DNA from: Paraburkholderia hayleyella
Lineage (GTDB): Bacteria > Pseudomonadota > Gammaproteobacteria > Burkholderiales > Burkholderiaceae
Assembly: GCF_009455685.1 (NCBI RefSeq)
Contig: NZ_QPES01000001.1
Coordinates: 682,001 to 746,000, forward strand
Direction of reading: 5' to 3'
Length of the DNA stretch: 64,000 nt
Part shown: piece by piece, positions 30,264 to 38,847 of the stretch
Position numbering within the stretch: the first letter of the stretch is position 1
Layout: the number at the start of each line of letters is the position of its first letter
The notes under the pieces: generated by a model
What the model was told of the DNA's origin: nothing
The model's database searches: none
Seen by the model: only the letters and a program-made list of their open reading frames with translations
Program-made: the position numbers and the translations under genes

Positions 30264-30299
30264 ACGGTTGTCTGGTTGCACGCGGCCTCTGGAGTCTGC

Positions 30300-30950
30300 A
30301 TGAACGACAAACCTGCATTGCCGCACCAGTCCGGGCAGGCTGTGTCCGCTTCGGATTTCGTCACGCGTGACCCCGATTTGCCCGCGTTCTGGGATGAGCG
30401 CTTTGAGCGCGGTTTTATGCCGTGGGATCAGGCGGGCGTGCAGATAGCCTTCAAGGCTTTCGCCGCGCGTCATGCGCAGGCGTCGGTCCTGATTCCCGGT
30501 TGCGGCAACGCCTGGGAGGCGCTTTGGCTGGCTCAGCAAGGCATTGCCGTGCGGGCTATTGATTTTTCCACCCAGGCTGTAGAGGCGGCGCGGCTCCAGT
30601 TGGGCCGATACGCTAGCGTGGTCGAACAGGCGGATTTTTTCACCTGGCAGCCGTTGGCCGCACCGGGGCCTGGCTGGATTTATGAGCGGGCGTTTTTATG
30701 TGCGCTGCCTCTCGCGCGACGGCGCGACTATGCCGCACGTATGGCGGCGCTGTTGCCGCCAGGAGGGCTACTCGCCGGTTTCTTTTATCTTGGTGCAACG
30801 CCCAAAGGGCCTCCGTTCGGAATCGAGCGCGACGAACTCGATGCGCTGCTGCTGCCCGCCTTCGAGTTGCTCGAAGACGAACCCGTTACTGATTCACTCC
30901 CCGTTTTTGCCGGAAGGGAGCGCTGGCTGACCTGGGGTCGCCGGCTGTGA
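30300..30950 (+). CDS. SAM-dependent methyltransferase, TPMT-like family
   Basis: A 216-residue methyltransferase resembling the thiopurine S-methyltransferase family. It begins with DLPAFWDERFERGFMPWDQAGV, quoted here as FWDERFERGFMPWD. The SAM-binding motif is VLIPGCGNAWEALWLAQQG, then AIDFSTQAVEAARLQ, and YERAFLCALPLARRRDYA replaces the usual YDR-A-LVA motif. The physiological substrate is unknown; candidates in the family are thiols, selenium or tellurium compounds. The ATG at 30300 is preceded by CTGGAG. It follows ubiB by 36 bp, and may be cotranscribed. Confidence 0.85.
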   Translation: MNDKPALPHQSGQAVSASDFVTRDPDLPAFWDERFERGFMPWDQAGVQIAFKAFAARHAQASVLIPGCGNAWEALWLAQQGIAVRAIDFSTQAVEAARLQLGRYASVVEQADFFTWQPLAAPGPGWIYERAFLCALPLARRRDYAARMAALLPPGGLLAGFFYLGATPKGPPFGIERDELDALLLPAFELLEDEPVTDSLPVFAGRERWLTWGRRL

Positions 30951-30978
30951 CCACTTGAGCCGGCTGTCTCTATCGGCG

Positions 30979-31006
30979 TTAGAAGCAGCCTATTTGCTGT
31001 TATAAT
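30979..31006 (+). promoter_or_regulatory. Candidate sigma-70 promoter for fmdB-type gene and aspS
   Basis: TTAGAA and a perfect TATAAT (31001-31006) are separated by 16 bases, with a TGn extended -10. The -10 lies 46 bases before the zinc-ribbon gene start. It is the best-matching promoter I noticed in the window. Confidence 0.6.
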
Positions 31007-31051
31007 TCAAGGCTTTGCTGACGTTTACTCGAATTTTGTAGGGAACAGATC

Positions 31052-31453
31052 ATGCCGATCTATGCTTACCGTTGCGACTCATGTGGTTTTGCCAAGGACG
31101 TATTGCAAAAGATGAGCGATGCGCCGCTGCATCAATGTCCCGAATGCGGAAAAGACGCTTTTCGCAAACAGGTGACGGCGGCGGGTTTTCAGCTGAAGGG
31201 CTCCGGCTGGTATGTCACGGATTTCCGTAGCAGCAATGGCGGAACAGCCAGCGCCAAACCCGTGGCGGGGAGTGATGGAGGCGAGGGGGGCAGCGATAAC
31301 GCCGCCGCGTCCGGCAGTTCAGCCAGGACAGACGCGGCGGGCAGCACGTCCAGCACGGCGGCAAGTTCAACCGGTACAGCGCAACCGGCAACCTCCGCTG
31401 CTGCAGCATCGACGGCAGCACCGGCTGCTGCTGGCACGACGGGCAGTTCCTAG
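31052..31453 (+). CDS. FmdB-family zinc-ribbon protein
   Basis: A 133-residue protein. The first 60 residues are the FmdB regulatory-protein zinc ribbon: MPIYAYRCDSCG and HQCPECGKDAF give two CxxC pairs, ending with FQLKGSGWYVTDFR. The remaining half is low-complexity Ser/Ala/Gly/Thr and is probably disordered. The family name comes from a putative formamidase regulator; a DNA-binding role is not established. It begins a likely operon with the DUF502 protein and aspS, a conserved order in these bacteria. Confidence 0.9.
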   Translation: MPIYAYRCDSCGFAKDVLQKMSDAPLHQCPECGKDAFRKQVTAAGFQLKGSGWYVTDFRSSNGGTASAKPVAGSDGGEGGSDNAAASGSSARTDAAGSTSSTAASSTGTAQPATSAAAASTAAPAAAGTTGSS

Positions 31454-31530
31454 CGGTTGCGCCATCCCGATGGTGGCGCGTGTGGTGATGTTCCGGGTTG
31501 GGCCGGGACAGTTTTTGTGGCGGTCACGCG

Positions 31531-32193
31531 ATGATGAAAAAGGCGACATTCAAATCAGTGTTTTTGACTGGCCTGCTAGTGCTGGTGCCGCTGGCGATCA
31601 CCCTGTGGGTGGTCGGGCTGATTATTGGCACGATGGATCAGACTTTGCTGCTGCTGCCCGATATGTGGCAGCCAGAGCGGGTGCTGGGTTTCCGTTTGCC
31701 GGGGCTGGGCGCAGTCCTGACGCTGGCGTTTATCTTCGGCGTGGGGTTGCTGACGCAAAATTTCGTGGGCCAGAAGCTGGTGAAGTGGTGGGAGCAGGTC
31801 GTGGTCCACATTCCCGTGGTCGGGCCGATTTATTCCAGCATCAAGCAGGTGTCCGACACCTTGCTGTCCAGCAATGGCAATGCCTTTCGCAAGGCGCTGC
31901 TGATCGAATATCCGCGCAAGGGGTCATATACGATTGGGTTTCTGACCGGTGTGCCGGGGGGCGACGTGATTAATCATCTGACGCAAGAACACGTCAGCGT
32001 TTATGTTCCCACCACACCTAATCCGACATCGGGTTTCTTTCTGATGATGCCCAAGAGCGAAGTCATCGAGCTCGATATGACGGTCGATGCCGCGCTCAAA
32101 TATATTGTTTCGATGGGGGTGGTGGCACCAGCGATGCCATCCGCATCGCATGTCGCACCCGCGACGCGCCGTCCGGTCGATCCCCCACTGTAA
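31531..32193 (+). CDS. DUF502-family inner-membrane protein
   Basis: A 220-residue membrane protein of the DUF502 family. Two N-terminal helices are visible: SVFLTGLLVLVPLAITLWVV and GLGAVLTLAFIFGVGLLTQ. A soluble part with the conserved VVVHIPVVGPIYSSIKQVSD and PTTPNPTSGFFLMMPKSEV follows. The function is not established. The first of two ATGs (31531) is used. It lies between the zinc-ribbon gene and aspS, all rightward. Confidence 0.87.
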   Translation: MMKKATFKSVFLTGLLVLVPLAITLWVVGLIIGTMDQTLLLLPDMWQPERVLGFRLPGLGAVLTLAFIFGVGLLTQNFVGQKLVKWWEQVVVHIPVVGPIYSSIKQVSDTLLSSNGNAFRKALLIEYPRKGSYTIGFLTGVPGGDVINHLTQEHVSVYVPTTPNPTSGFFLMMPKSEVIELDMTVDAALKYIVSMGVVAPAMPSASHVAPATRRPVDPPL

Positions 32194-32293
32194 TGCGTCA
32201 GTCAGCGCATCCAGCGAATGCATCAATCAATGCCGGTGGGCGCGATGATATCGGGCACACTGTTCACTTTGTACTAAACAAAAGCCAAACATC

Positions 32294-34093
32294 ATGTCGA
32301 TGAGATCTGAATACTGCGGTCTGGTGACCGAGCAACTGCTGGGCCAAACTGTTTCGCTGTGCGGCTGGGTCCATCGCCGCCGCGATCACGGTGGCGTTAT
32401 TTTTATCGACCTGCGTGACCGTGAAGGTCTGGTTCAGGTGGTGTGCGATCCTGATCGCGCGGAGATGTTCCAGGCCGCTGAAGGCGTGCGCAATGAGTTT
32501 TGCGTGCAGATCAAGGGGGTGGTGCGCAACCGTCCGGAAGGCACGGTCAACGCCAGCCTGAAGAGCGGCAAGATTGAAGTGCTGTGCCACGAACTGGTCG
32601 TGTTGAACCCATCGGTGACGCCGCCGTTCCAGCTCGATGACGACAACCTGTCGGAAACCACGCGCCTTACCCATCGGGTGCTCGATTTGCGCCGCCCGCA
32701 AATGCAGCAAAACTTGCGCTTGCGCTACCGCGTGACGATGGAAGTGCGTAAATATCTCGATGCGCAGGGTTTCATCGATATCGAAACACCCATGCTCACC
32801 AAAAGCACGCCTGAAGGCGCGCGCGATTATCTCGTGCCGTCGCGCACCAATGCCGGACAGTTCTTTGCGTTGCCGCAATCGCCACAGCTTTTCAAGCAGA
32901 TGCTGATGGTGGCGAACTTCGATCGCTACTACCAGATTGTCAAATGCTTCCGCGACGAAGATTTGCGCGCTGACCGTCAGCCTGAATTCACCCAGATCGA
33001 TTGCGAAACATCGTTCCTGAGCGAGCAGGAAATTCGTGACCTGTTCGAAGCGATGATTCGCCACGTGTTCAAGGCGACCATGAATGTCGATCTGGGCGAT
33101 AAATTCCCGGTGATGCTCTATTCAGAGGCCATGCGCCGCTTTGGTTCCGACAAGCCCGATCTGCGCGTCAAGCTGGAGTTTACCGATCTGACCGATGTGG
33201 TGAAAGACGTCGATTTCAAGGTGTTCAGCACGCCGGCCAACGACAAGGACGGACGTGTGGCGGCGCTGCGTGTGCCGAAGGGTGGCGAGCTGTCGCGGGG
33301 CGAGATCGACAGCTACACCGAGTTCGTGCGTATTTATGGCGCGAAGGGCCTGGCGTGGATCAAGGTCAATGAAGTGGCGAAGGGCCGCGATGGTTTGCAA
33401 AGCCCGATCGTCAAGAATCTGCATGATGCCGCGGTGGCGGCCATTATCGAGCGCACGGGTGCTCAGGATGGCGACATCATTTTCTTCGCTGCCGATCGTG
33501 CCAAGGTCGTCAACGATAGCCTTGGCGCATTGCGCCTGAAGATCGGCCATTCAGAATTCGGCCGTGCCAATGGCCTCGTCGAGGCTGGCTGGAAGCCTCT
33601 GTGGGTCGTGGATTTCCCGATGTTCGAATACGACGAGGAGGACAACCGCTACGTGGCCGCGCATCATCCGTTCACCAGCCCGAAAGATGAGCACCTCGAG
33701 TACCTCGAAACCGATCCTGGCCGCTGTCTGGCGAAAGCCTATGACATGGTGCTGAATGGCTGGGAGATCGGTGGCGGCTCAGTGCGGATTTTTCAGGAAG
33801 AGGTGCAAAGCAAGGTGTTCCGGGCGCTCAAGATCAGTGCTGAAGAAGCGCGGGCTAAATTTGGTTTTCTGCTCGATGCGCTGCAATACGGCGCGCCGCC
33901 GCACGGTGGCATTGCGTTTGGTCTCGACCGCATCATCACGATGATGGCCGGTGCTGATTCGATCCGCGATGTGATCGCCTTCCCGAAAACGCAACGCGCC
34001 CAGTGTCTGCTGACGCAAGCGCCAAGCGAAGTCGATGAGCGCCAGTTGCGCGAGTTGCATATCCGTTTGCGTCTGCCCGAGCAAAAGGCGTAA
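32294..34093 (+). CDS. aspS: Aspartyl-tRNA synthetase
   Basis: A 599-residue class II synthetase of the bacterial type. The N-terminal OB-fold anticodon-binding domain covers about residues 1-105 ([26 protein letters not shown], quoted as [12 protein letters not shown]). Motif 2 is [20 protein letters not shown] (FRDED). The bacterial GAD insertion domain lies at about 280-420, and motif 3 is GIAFGLDRI near the C-terminus. A strong terminator follows the stop. It charges tRNA with aspartate; whether it also makes Asp-tRNA(Asn) cannot be judged here. Confidence 0.97.
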   Translation: MSMRSEYCGLVTEQLLGQTVSLCGWVHRRRDHGGVIFIDLRDREGLVQVVCDPDRAEMFQAAEGVRNEFCVQIKGVVRNRPEGTVNASLKSGKIEVLCHELVVLNPSVTPPFQLDDDNLSETTRLTHRVLDLRRPQMQQNLRLRYRVTMEVRKYLDAQGFIDIETPMLTKSTPEGARDYLVPSRTNAGQFFALPQSPQLFKQMLMVANFDRYYQIVKCFRDEDLRADRQPEFTQIDCETSFLSEQEIRDLFEAMIRHVFKATMNVDLGDKFPVMLYSEAMRRFGSDKPDLRVKLEFTDLTDVVKDVDFKVFSTPANDKDGRVAALRVPKGGELSRGEIDSYTEFVRIYGAKGLAWIKVNEVAKGRDGLQSPIVKNLHDAAVAAIIERTGAQDGDIIFFAADRAKVVNDSLGALRLKIGHSEFGRANGLVEAGWKPLWVVDFPMFEYDEEDNRYVAAHHPFTSPKDEHLEYLETDPGRCLAKAYDMVLNGWEIGGGSVRIFQEEVQSKVFRALKISAEEARAKFGFLLDALQYGAPPHGGIAFGLDRIITMMAGADSIRDVIAFPKTQRAQCLLTQAPSEVDERQLRELHIRLRLPEQKA

Positions 34094-34135
34094 AACCCGT
34101 TATGCAAGGGTCGCCGTGTAGTTAAGTTCCCGGCA

Positions 34136-34170
34136 GCAGAAAAGGCGCATGAGCGCCTTTTCTGCTTTTT
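34136..34170 (+). terminator. Rho-independent terminator of aspS
   Basis: A perfect 13-bp stem GCAGAAAAGGCGC / GCGCCTTTTCTGC with an ATGA loop, followed by five T. It starts 42 bases after the aspS stop. Confidence 0.92.
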
Positions 34171-34281
34171 GCACTAGAGTCGGAACAGTTTTCTCCTGTT
34201 CAACTCCGAGCCAACCTAACCTCGCCGAACCGCCCGCCGTGATCTGCACGAGTTTAGGTTCGCCGTGCGCTCTTCCTTCCT

Positions 34282-34791
34282 ATGCCAAAGCCGCCAAAGA
34301 TTCCACAATCCGTCCTCGTTGTGATTCACACGCCTGCGCTGGAGGTGCTGATTATCGAACGGGCCGACCGCTCTGGGTTCTGGCAGTCGGTGACCGGTTC
34401 GAAAGACCATCTGGATGAACCGCTTGCCGAAACCGCCCTGCGTGAAGTGGCTGAAGAGACCGGTATCGTGGTGGGGCATGGCGGGGTGCCATCGGATGCG
34501 TTGTTCGACTGGCAGCATCAGATCGAGTACGAAATTTATCCTGTGTGGCGCCACCGTTATGCTCCTGGCGTGACACGTAACACCGAGCATTGGTTTAGCC
34601 TTCAGGTGCCGTACCGCGTGGAGGTCACGCTTGCTCCCCGTGAACACACGGCTTTTCTCTGGCTGCCTTATCAGGCTGCCGCGGCTCGCTGTTTTGCGTT
34701 ATCCAACCGGGAGGCGATCTTGCAGTTGCCTGAACGCAGGTCTGAACGTTTGTTTCACCATCCGGATGTGCTGCTGAAGGGCGACACGTGA
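34282..34791 (+). CDS. nudB: Dihydroneopterin triphosphate diphosphatase
   Basis: A 169-residue Nudix hydrolase. The Nudix box runs from VTGSKDHLDEP to LREVAEETGI; it has E-x7-RE-x2-EE-x-G and one extra residue between the first Gly and Glu relative to the textbook spacing. The N-terminus KIPQSVLVVIHTPALEVLII and the late EHTAFLWLPY match NudB, which removes pyrophosphate from dihydroneopterin triphosphate in folate synthesis. It overlaps the clsB-type gene by four bases (GTGA), implying translational coupling. Confidence 0.88.
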   Translation: MPKPPKIPQSVLVVIHTPALEVLIIERADRSGFWQSVTGSKDHLDEPLAETALREVAEETGIVVGHGGVPSDALFDWQHQIEYEIYPVWRHRYAPGVTRNTEHWFSLQVPYRVEVTLAPREHTAFLWLPYQAAAARCFALSNREAILQLPERRSERLFHHPDVLLKGDT

Positions 34792-36053
34792 TCGGCTTCA
34801 TCGGTGCAAGGCATCTCAAGCGCTGGCGCGATGCGTTGCCTGGTCCGCGTTATCGGACGGGGTACCGTCTCACCGTCGGCAATGAGGTCCGGCTGTTCGC
34901 TTGTGGCGCGTCGTTTTTTGCTGCGTTGCTCGAACGTATTGACGCCGCCATCACGGACGTGATGCTGGAAACCTACATTTTTGCCGACGACAGCGTAGGC
35001 CATGCGGTGTCCGCTGCATTGCTGCGCGCGGCGGCGCGTGGCGTACGTGTGCGCGTGATTACCGATGGCCTGGGTACGGGCCGCTTGCCGTTGTTCAACA
35101 CATGGCCTGCTGGCGGTGTGGCACATCGTATTTACAATCCGCATTTATTCGGCCGCTTTGGTTTTTCGCGCACGCATCGCAAACTGGCTGTGATTGATCA
35201 GACATTCGCCTATTGTGGCGGTATCAATATCATCAGGGACGATGTGCAAGACGGGATACTTCTGCCGTTTCCCCGTTGGGATTTCACCGTTGAGCTAAGC
35301 GGCCCCGCCGTGGCGGATGTTCGCGCGGCATTTGAGCAGCAGTGGCGGCGTATTCAACTGGGCCACCGGCCCTCGGCTTCGGCGCTACCTTCCCTCAACG
35401 TCACCGAAGCGGCCGATGAGCCCGGCAAGCGCCCAGTCTGGCGTCGCGTGCGCAAGCGGATCTTGCCGACGGCGGGCAAGCCCAGTGTGGCGTTCGTCGC
35501 ACGGGATAACCTGATTAACCGGCGTGCGATCGAAAAGGCCTATCTGGTAGCAATCGGTCAGGCTCGCTCGGAAGTGCTGCTGGCCAATCCGTATTTCATG
35601 CCGGGGCGCAAGCTGCGGCGCGCCTTGACACTTGCCGCGCGACGCGGCGTGGAGGTGCGTCTCGTCATCGGCAAAAAGGAATTTGCCGCGCTCGACTACG
35701 CCGTGCCCTTTTTATATCGTTCGTTGTTAAAAGCCGGCGTGAAAATTGCCGAATACGAAAAGACGATGCTGCATGGCAAGGTGGCTGTTGTCGATTCGAA
35801 CTGGTGCACGGTGGGCTCATCCAATCTCGACGCGCTGAGCCTGGTGCTAAACAACGAAGCCAATGTATTGCTCGTGCTGCATCCGGAAATTGAGCTGCTG
35901 CGCACCGCGTTGCTCGAGGCGTTTGACGAAGCCCGGTGCATTGATCCGGCCCGTTATGCGGCCCGGCCCGCTGGTGAGCGGTTGCTGAACTGGTGCGCTT
36001 ACACGGCATACCGCGCAGCGATGAAGCTGCTGACGGTCGGTGGCTACGACTAG
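34788..36053 (+). CDS. clsB: Cardiolipin synthase B-type phospholipase D protein
   Basis: A 421-residue phospholipase D superfamily enzyme with two HKD motifs. The first is THRKLAVIDQTFAYCGGIN (H-x-K-x4-D); the second is LHGKVAVVDSNWCTVGSSN. Spacing and the late NNEANVLLVL fit ClsB, which makes cardiolipin from phosphatidylglycerol with another phospholipid. It starts with GTG at 34788 inside the nudB stop region (GTGA overlap), a fixed arrangement in Burkholderiaceae. No signal peptide is apparent, and it probably associates with the inner membrane. Confidence 0.9.
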   Translation: MIGFIGARHLKRWRDALPGPRYRTGYRLTVGNEVRLFACGASFFAALLERIDAAITDVMLETYIFADDSVGHAVSAALLRAAARGVRVRVITDGLGTGRLPLFNTWPAGGVAHRIYNPHLFGRFGFSRTHRKLAVIDQTFAYCGGINIIRDDVQDGILLPFPRWDFTVELSGPAVADVRAAFEQQWRRIQLGHRPSASALPSLNVTEAADEPGKRPVWRRVRKRILPTAGKPSVAFVARDNLINRRAIEKAYLVAIGQARSEVLLANPYFMPGRKLRRALTLAARRGVEVRLVIGKKEFAALDYAVPFLYRSLLKAGVKIAEYEKTMLHGKVAVVDSNWCTVGSSNLDALSLVLNNEANVLLVLHPEIELLRTALLEAFDEARCIDPARYAARPAGERLLNWCAYTAYRAAMKLLTVGGYD

Positions 36054-36154
36054 CCTCCTCAAGGTTCTGCATGGCTGGACATGACCTGATGGACGGCGCA
36101 AACGAGGTAGCAAACATGGGAATAAACATGGAAATAAACATGCCCGTGATCCGG

Positions 36155-36172
36155 TTAGAAACCGGTTTCTAA
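36155..36172. promoter_or_regulatory. Perfect 18-bp palindrome, candidate PsrA/FadR-like operator
   Basis: TTAGAAACCGGTTTCTAA is a perfect palindrome ending 85 bases before the TetR gene. Its core GAAAC-N2-GTTTC agrees with the GAAAC-N2-4-GTTTC type site that I recall for the TetR-family fatty-acid regulator PsrA. The palindrome is seen directly; the regulator assignment is inference. Confidence 0.6.
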
Positions 36173-36180
36173 TAAAGTCC

Positions 36181-36223
36181 TTGTTTCACCCGGGACGCCC
36201 CACAATAATAGAACGCTCGTTCG
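36181..36223 (+). promoter_or_regulatory. Candidate promoter and second dyad before the TetR gene
   Basis: TTGTTT (36181-36186) and AATAAT (36204-36209) are 17 bases apart. Immediately after the -10 lies GAACGCTCGTTC (36211-36222), a perfect 12-bp dyad that would cover the transcription start. It is a plausible autoregulatory site. Confidence 0.45.
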
Positions 36224-36257
36224 ATTTCTCCCAGTCTTGCAGGAGCCCTCCCTCGTT

Positions 36258-36875
36258 ATGCGTAAAGGCGAACAGACACGCGTCGCAATTCTCGACGCTG
36301 CCCTCGATCTGGCTAGCCGCGAAGGGCTCGAAGGCTTGACCATCGGCTTACTGGCGGAGCGCATGCAGATGAGCAAGAGCGGCGTGTTTGCCCATTTTGG
36401 TTCACGCGAGGATTTGCAGGTCGAAGCGGTGCGCGAGTATCACCGTCGCTTTGAAGCGGAAGTGTTTTTCCCCAGCTTGCGTGAGATGCGTGGCTTGCCT
36501 CGCTTGCGGGCGATGCTTTCCCGCTGGATTGAAAAACGCATTCAGGAAGTCACGACAGGTTGCATCTACATTAGTGGCGCGGTTGAATACGATGACCGTG
36601 CCGACAATCCGGTGCGCGAACAACTGGTTGCGAGCGTTACGATCTGGCGCGCGGCCCTGATGCGCGCCATTGCGCAGGCGATGGAAGAACAGCATCTGCG
36701 CCCGGATACCGATCCGCAACTGATGCTGTTCGAGTTGTATAGCTTCACGCTGGGCCTGCATCACGACGCGCGTTTTCTGCATTTGTCCGATGCCGTGCAA
36801 CTGACCTGGGCCGCGCTGGAAAAGCTGATTGTTTCTTATCAAAACCAAAACTACGGTCAAAACCGAAGCCGCTAG
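36258..36875 (+). CDS. TetR-family regulator of the beta-oxidation genes
   Basis: A 205-residue TetR regulator. The helix-turn-helix is at about residues 5-55 (RVAILDAALDLASREGLEGL, IGLLAERMQMSKSGVFAHFGSREDLQ, quoted in part: LAERMQMSKSGVFAHFGSRE). A ligand-binding helical domain follows (LRAMLSRWIEKRI, FTLGLHHDARFL). The ATG at 36258 has AGGAG nine bases upstream; an in-frame TTG at 36237 does not. It lies directly before an acyl-CoA dehydrogenase/HAD/thiolase series, so it probably represses fatty-acid degradation until bound by acyl-CoA, as PsrA/FadR-type members do. Confidence 0.88.
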   Translation: MRKGEQTRVAILDAALDLASREGLEGLTIGLLAERMQMSKSGVFAHFGSREDLQVEAVREYHRRFEAEVFFPSLREMRGLPRLRAMLSRWIEKRIQEVTTGCIYISGAVEYDDRADNPVREQLVASVTIWRAALMRAIAQAMEEQHLRPDTDPQLMLFELYSFTLGLHHDARFLHLSDAVQLTWAALEKLIVSYQNQNYGQNRSR

Positions 36876-36961
36876 CCTGTCAGGCTGACGCTTACCGATT
36901 CAACTCCGCGCTGCGGCAGCATCAAGCCGCTCGCACCTGATCAACACCTTGGGAGATAGTG

Positions 36962-38749
36962 ATGGGACAGTACGCCGCGCCCTTGCGCGACATGCAATTT
37001 GTGTTGCACGAACTGCTTAACGTCGAAGCCGAAATCAGCCAGATGCCAAAGCACGCCGATCTCGATGCCGACACGATCAACCAGGTGCTGGAAGAAGCGG
37101 GCAAGTTTTGTTCCGAGGTACTGTTTCCGCTCAATCAAAGCGGTGACCGGGAGGGCTGCACCTATGTTGGCGATGGCGTGGTGAAAACGCCTGCCGGTTT
37201 CAGGGAGGCCTATCAGCAGTACGTCGAAGCCGGCTGGCCGGCGCTAGGTTGCGATCCGCAATACGGTGGCCAGGGCTTGCCGGTATTCGTCAACAACGCG
37301 CTCTACGAAATGATGAATTCGGCCAACCAGGCATGGACCATGTATCCGGGCCTGTCGCATGGTGCCTATGAATGCCTGCACGCCCATGGCACGCCTGAGC
37401 AGCAGCAAACCTATTTACCCAAGCTGGTGTCCGGTGTCTGGACCGGCACGATGTGTCTGACCGAGCCGCACTGTGGCACCGATCTCGGCATCCTGCGCAC
37501 CAGGGCCGAGCCGGTCGGCGAGGGTTCCTACGCGATCAGCGGCACCAAGATTTTCATCTCCAGCGGCGAACACGATCTCGCGGAAAACATCATCCATCTG
37601 GTGCTGGCACGTTTGCCTGATGCACCGTCTGGCACCAAAGGCATTTCGCTGTTCATCGTGCCGAAGTTCATCCCGGATCAGGCGGGCAACCCGGGTGAGC
37701 GCAATGGCGTGAAATGCGGCTCCCTCGAACACAAGATGGGCATTCACGGCAATGCAACGTGCGTGATCAATCTCGATGGCGCCAGGGGCTGGCTCGTGGG
37801 TGAGCCAAACCGGGGCTTGAACGCGATGTTCGTGATGATGAACGCGGCGCGTCTGGGCGTCGGCATGCAAAGCCTGGGCCTGACCGAGGTCGCTTATCAA
37901 AACTCGCTGGTGTACGCCAAAGAGCGCTTGCAGATGCGCTCGCTGACAGGCCCCAAAGCACCCGAAAAAGCCGCCGATCCGATCATCGTTCACCCCGACG
38001 TGCGGCGCATGCTGCTCACGCAAAAAGCCTATGCCGAAGGCGCCCGTGCTTTTTCCTACTGGTCTGCATTGCATATCGACAAAGAACTCTCGCATGCCGA
38101 CGAAGCCGTGCGCCGTGAAGCGACCGATCTGGTTGCGCTGCTCACCCCTATTTTGAAAGCCTTCATCTCGGACAATGCCTTCGAGAGTACGAACCACGCC
38201 ATGCAAATTTACGGTGGCCACGGCTTTATCGCGGAATGGGGCATGGAGCAATACGTGCGTGACGCGCGGATCAACATGATCTACGAAGGCACGAACACGA
38301 TTCAGGCGCTCGATTTGCTGGGCCGAAAAGTGCTCGGTGACATGGGGGCCAAGCTCAAGAAGTTCGGTAAGCTCGTCACCGATTTCGTCGAAGAAGAAGG
38401 CGTGAAGCCCGAGATGCAGGAGTTCATCAACCCGCTTGGCGATATTGGCGACAAGGTGCAAAAGCTGACGATGGAAATCGGCATGAAGGCGATGCAAAAC
38501 CCCGATGAAGTCGGCGCTGCCGCTGTGCCTTACCTGCGCACCGTGGGCCATCTGGTGTTCGCGTATTTCTGGGCGCGCATGGCGCGTATCGCACTCGACA
38601 AGCAAGCGTCGGGCGATCCGTTCTACCAGGCCAAGCTGGCCACCGCGCGTTTTTACTTCGCCAAGTTGCTGCCCGAAACAGCGATGACGATTCGTCAGGC
38701 ACGCGCCGGATCGAAGGCGCTGATGGATGTCGACGAAGCCCTGTTTTAA
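36962..38749 (+). CDS. Acyl-CoA dehydrogenase (large, C-terminal-extended type)
   Basis: A 595-residue FAD enzyme of the FadE-like long acyl-CoA dehydrogenase class common in Burkholderiales. Signature parts are GTMCLTEPHCGTDLGILRT, ISSGEHDLAENIIHLVLARL (the ISSGEH stretch), EHKMGIHGNATC, and the C-terminal YGGHGFIAEWGMEQYVRDARI and MIYEGTNTIQALDLLGRKV (YEGTN). About 150 residues beyond the core carry the extra C-terminal domain. It catalyses the first step of beta-oxidation. It starts with ATG 36962 just after an in-frame GTG and GGGAGA. It is followed by the HAD/hydratase gene. Confidence 0.93.
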   Translation: MGQYAAPLRDMQFVLHELLNVEAEISQMPKHADLDADTINQVLEEAGKFCSEVLFPLNQSGDREGCTYVGDGVVKTPAGFREAYQQYVEAGWPALGCDPQYGGQGLPVFVNNALYEMMNSANQAWTMYPGLSHGAYECLHAHGTPEQQQTYLPKLVSGVWTGTMCLTEPHCGTDLGILRTRAEPVGEGSYAISGTKIFISSGEHDLAENIIHLVLARLPDAPSGTKGISLFIVPKFIPDQAGNPGERNGVKCGSLEHKMGIHGNATCVINLDGARGWLVGEPNRGLNAMFVMMNAARLGVGMQSLGLTEVAYQNSLVYAKERLQMRSLTGPKAPEKAADPIIVHPDVRRMLLTQKAYAEGARAFSYWSALHIDKELSHADEAVRREATDLVALLTPILKAFISDNAFESTNHAMQIYGGHGFIAEWGMEQYVRDARINMIYEGTNTIQALDLLGRKVLGDMGAKLKKFGKLVTDFVEEEGVKPEMQEFINPLGDIGDKVQKLTMEIGMKAMQNPDEVGAAAVPYLRTVGHLVFAYFWARMARIALDKQASGDPFYQAKLATARFYFAKLLPETAMTIRQARAGSKALMDVDEALF

Positions 38750-38847
38750 GGCCTCTGCAGGGGCGGTAGCGCATGCCGCGCCACTAAGCCATAAACTGCA
38801 AGATTCACCCGATTCGAGATACTGCTTAACTCCCCCGGAGAAACGAC

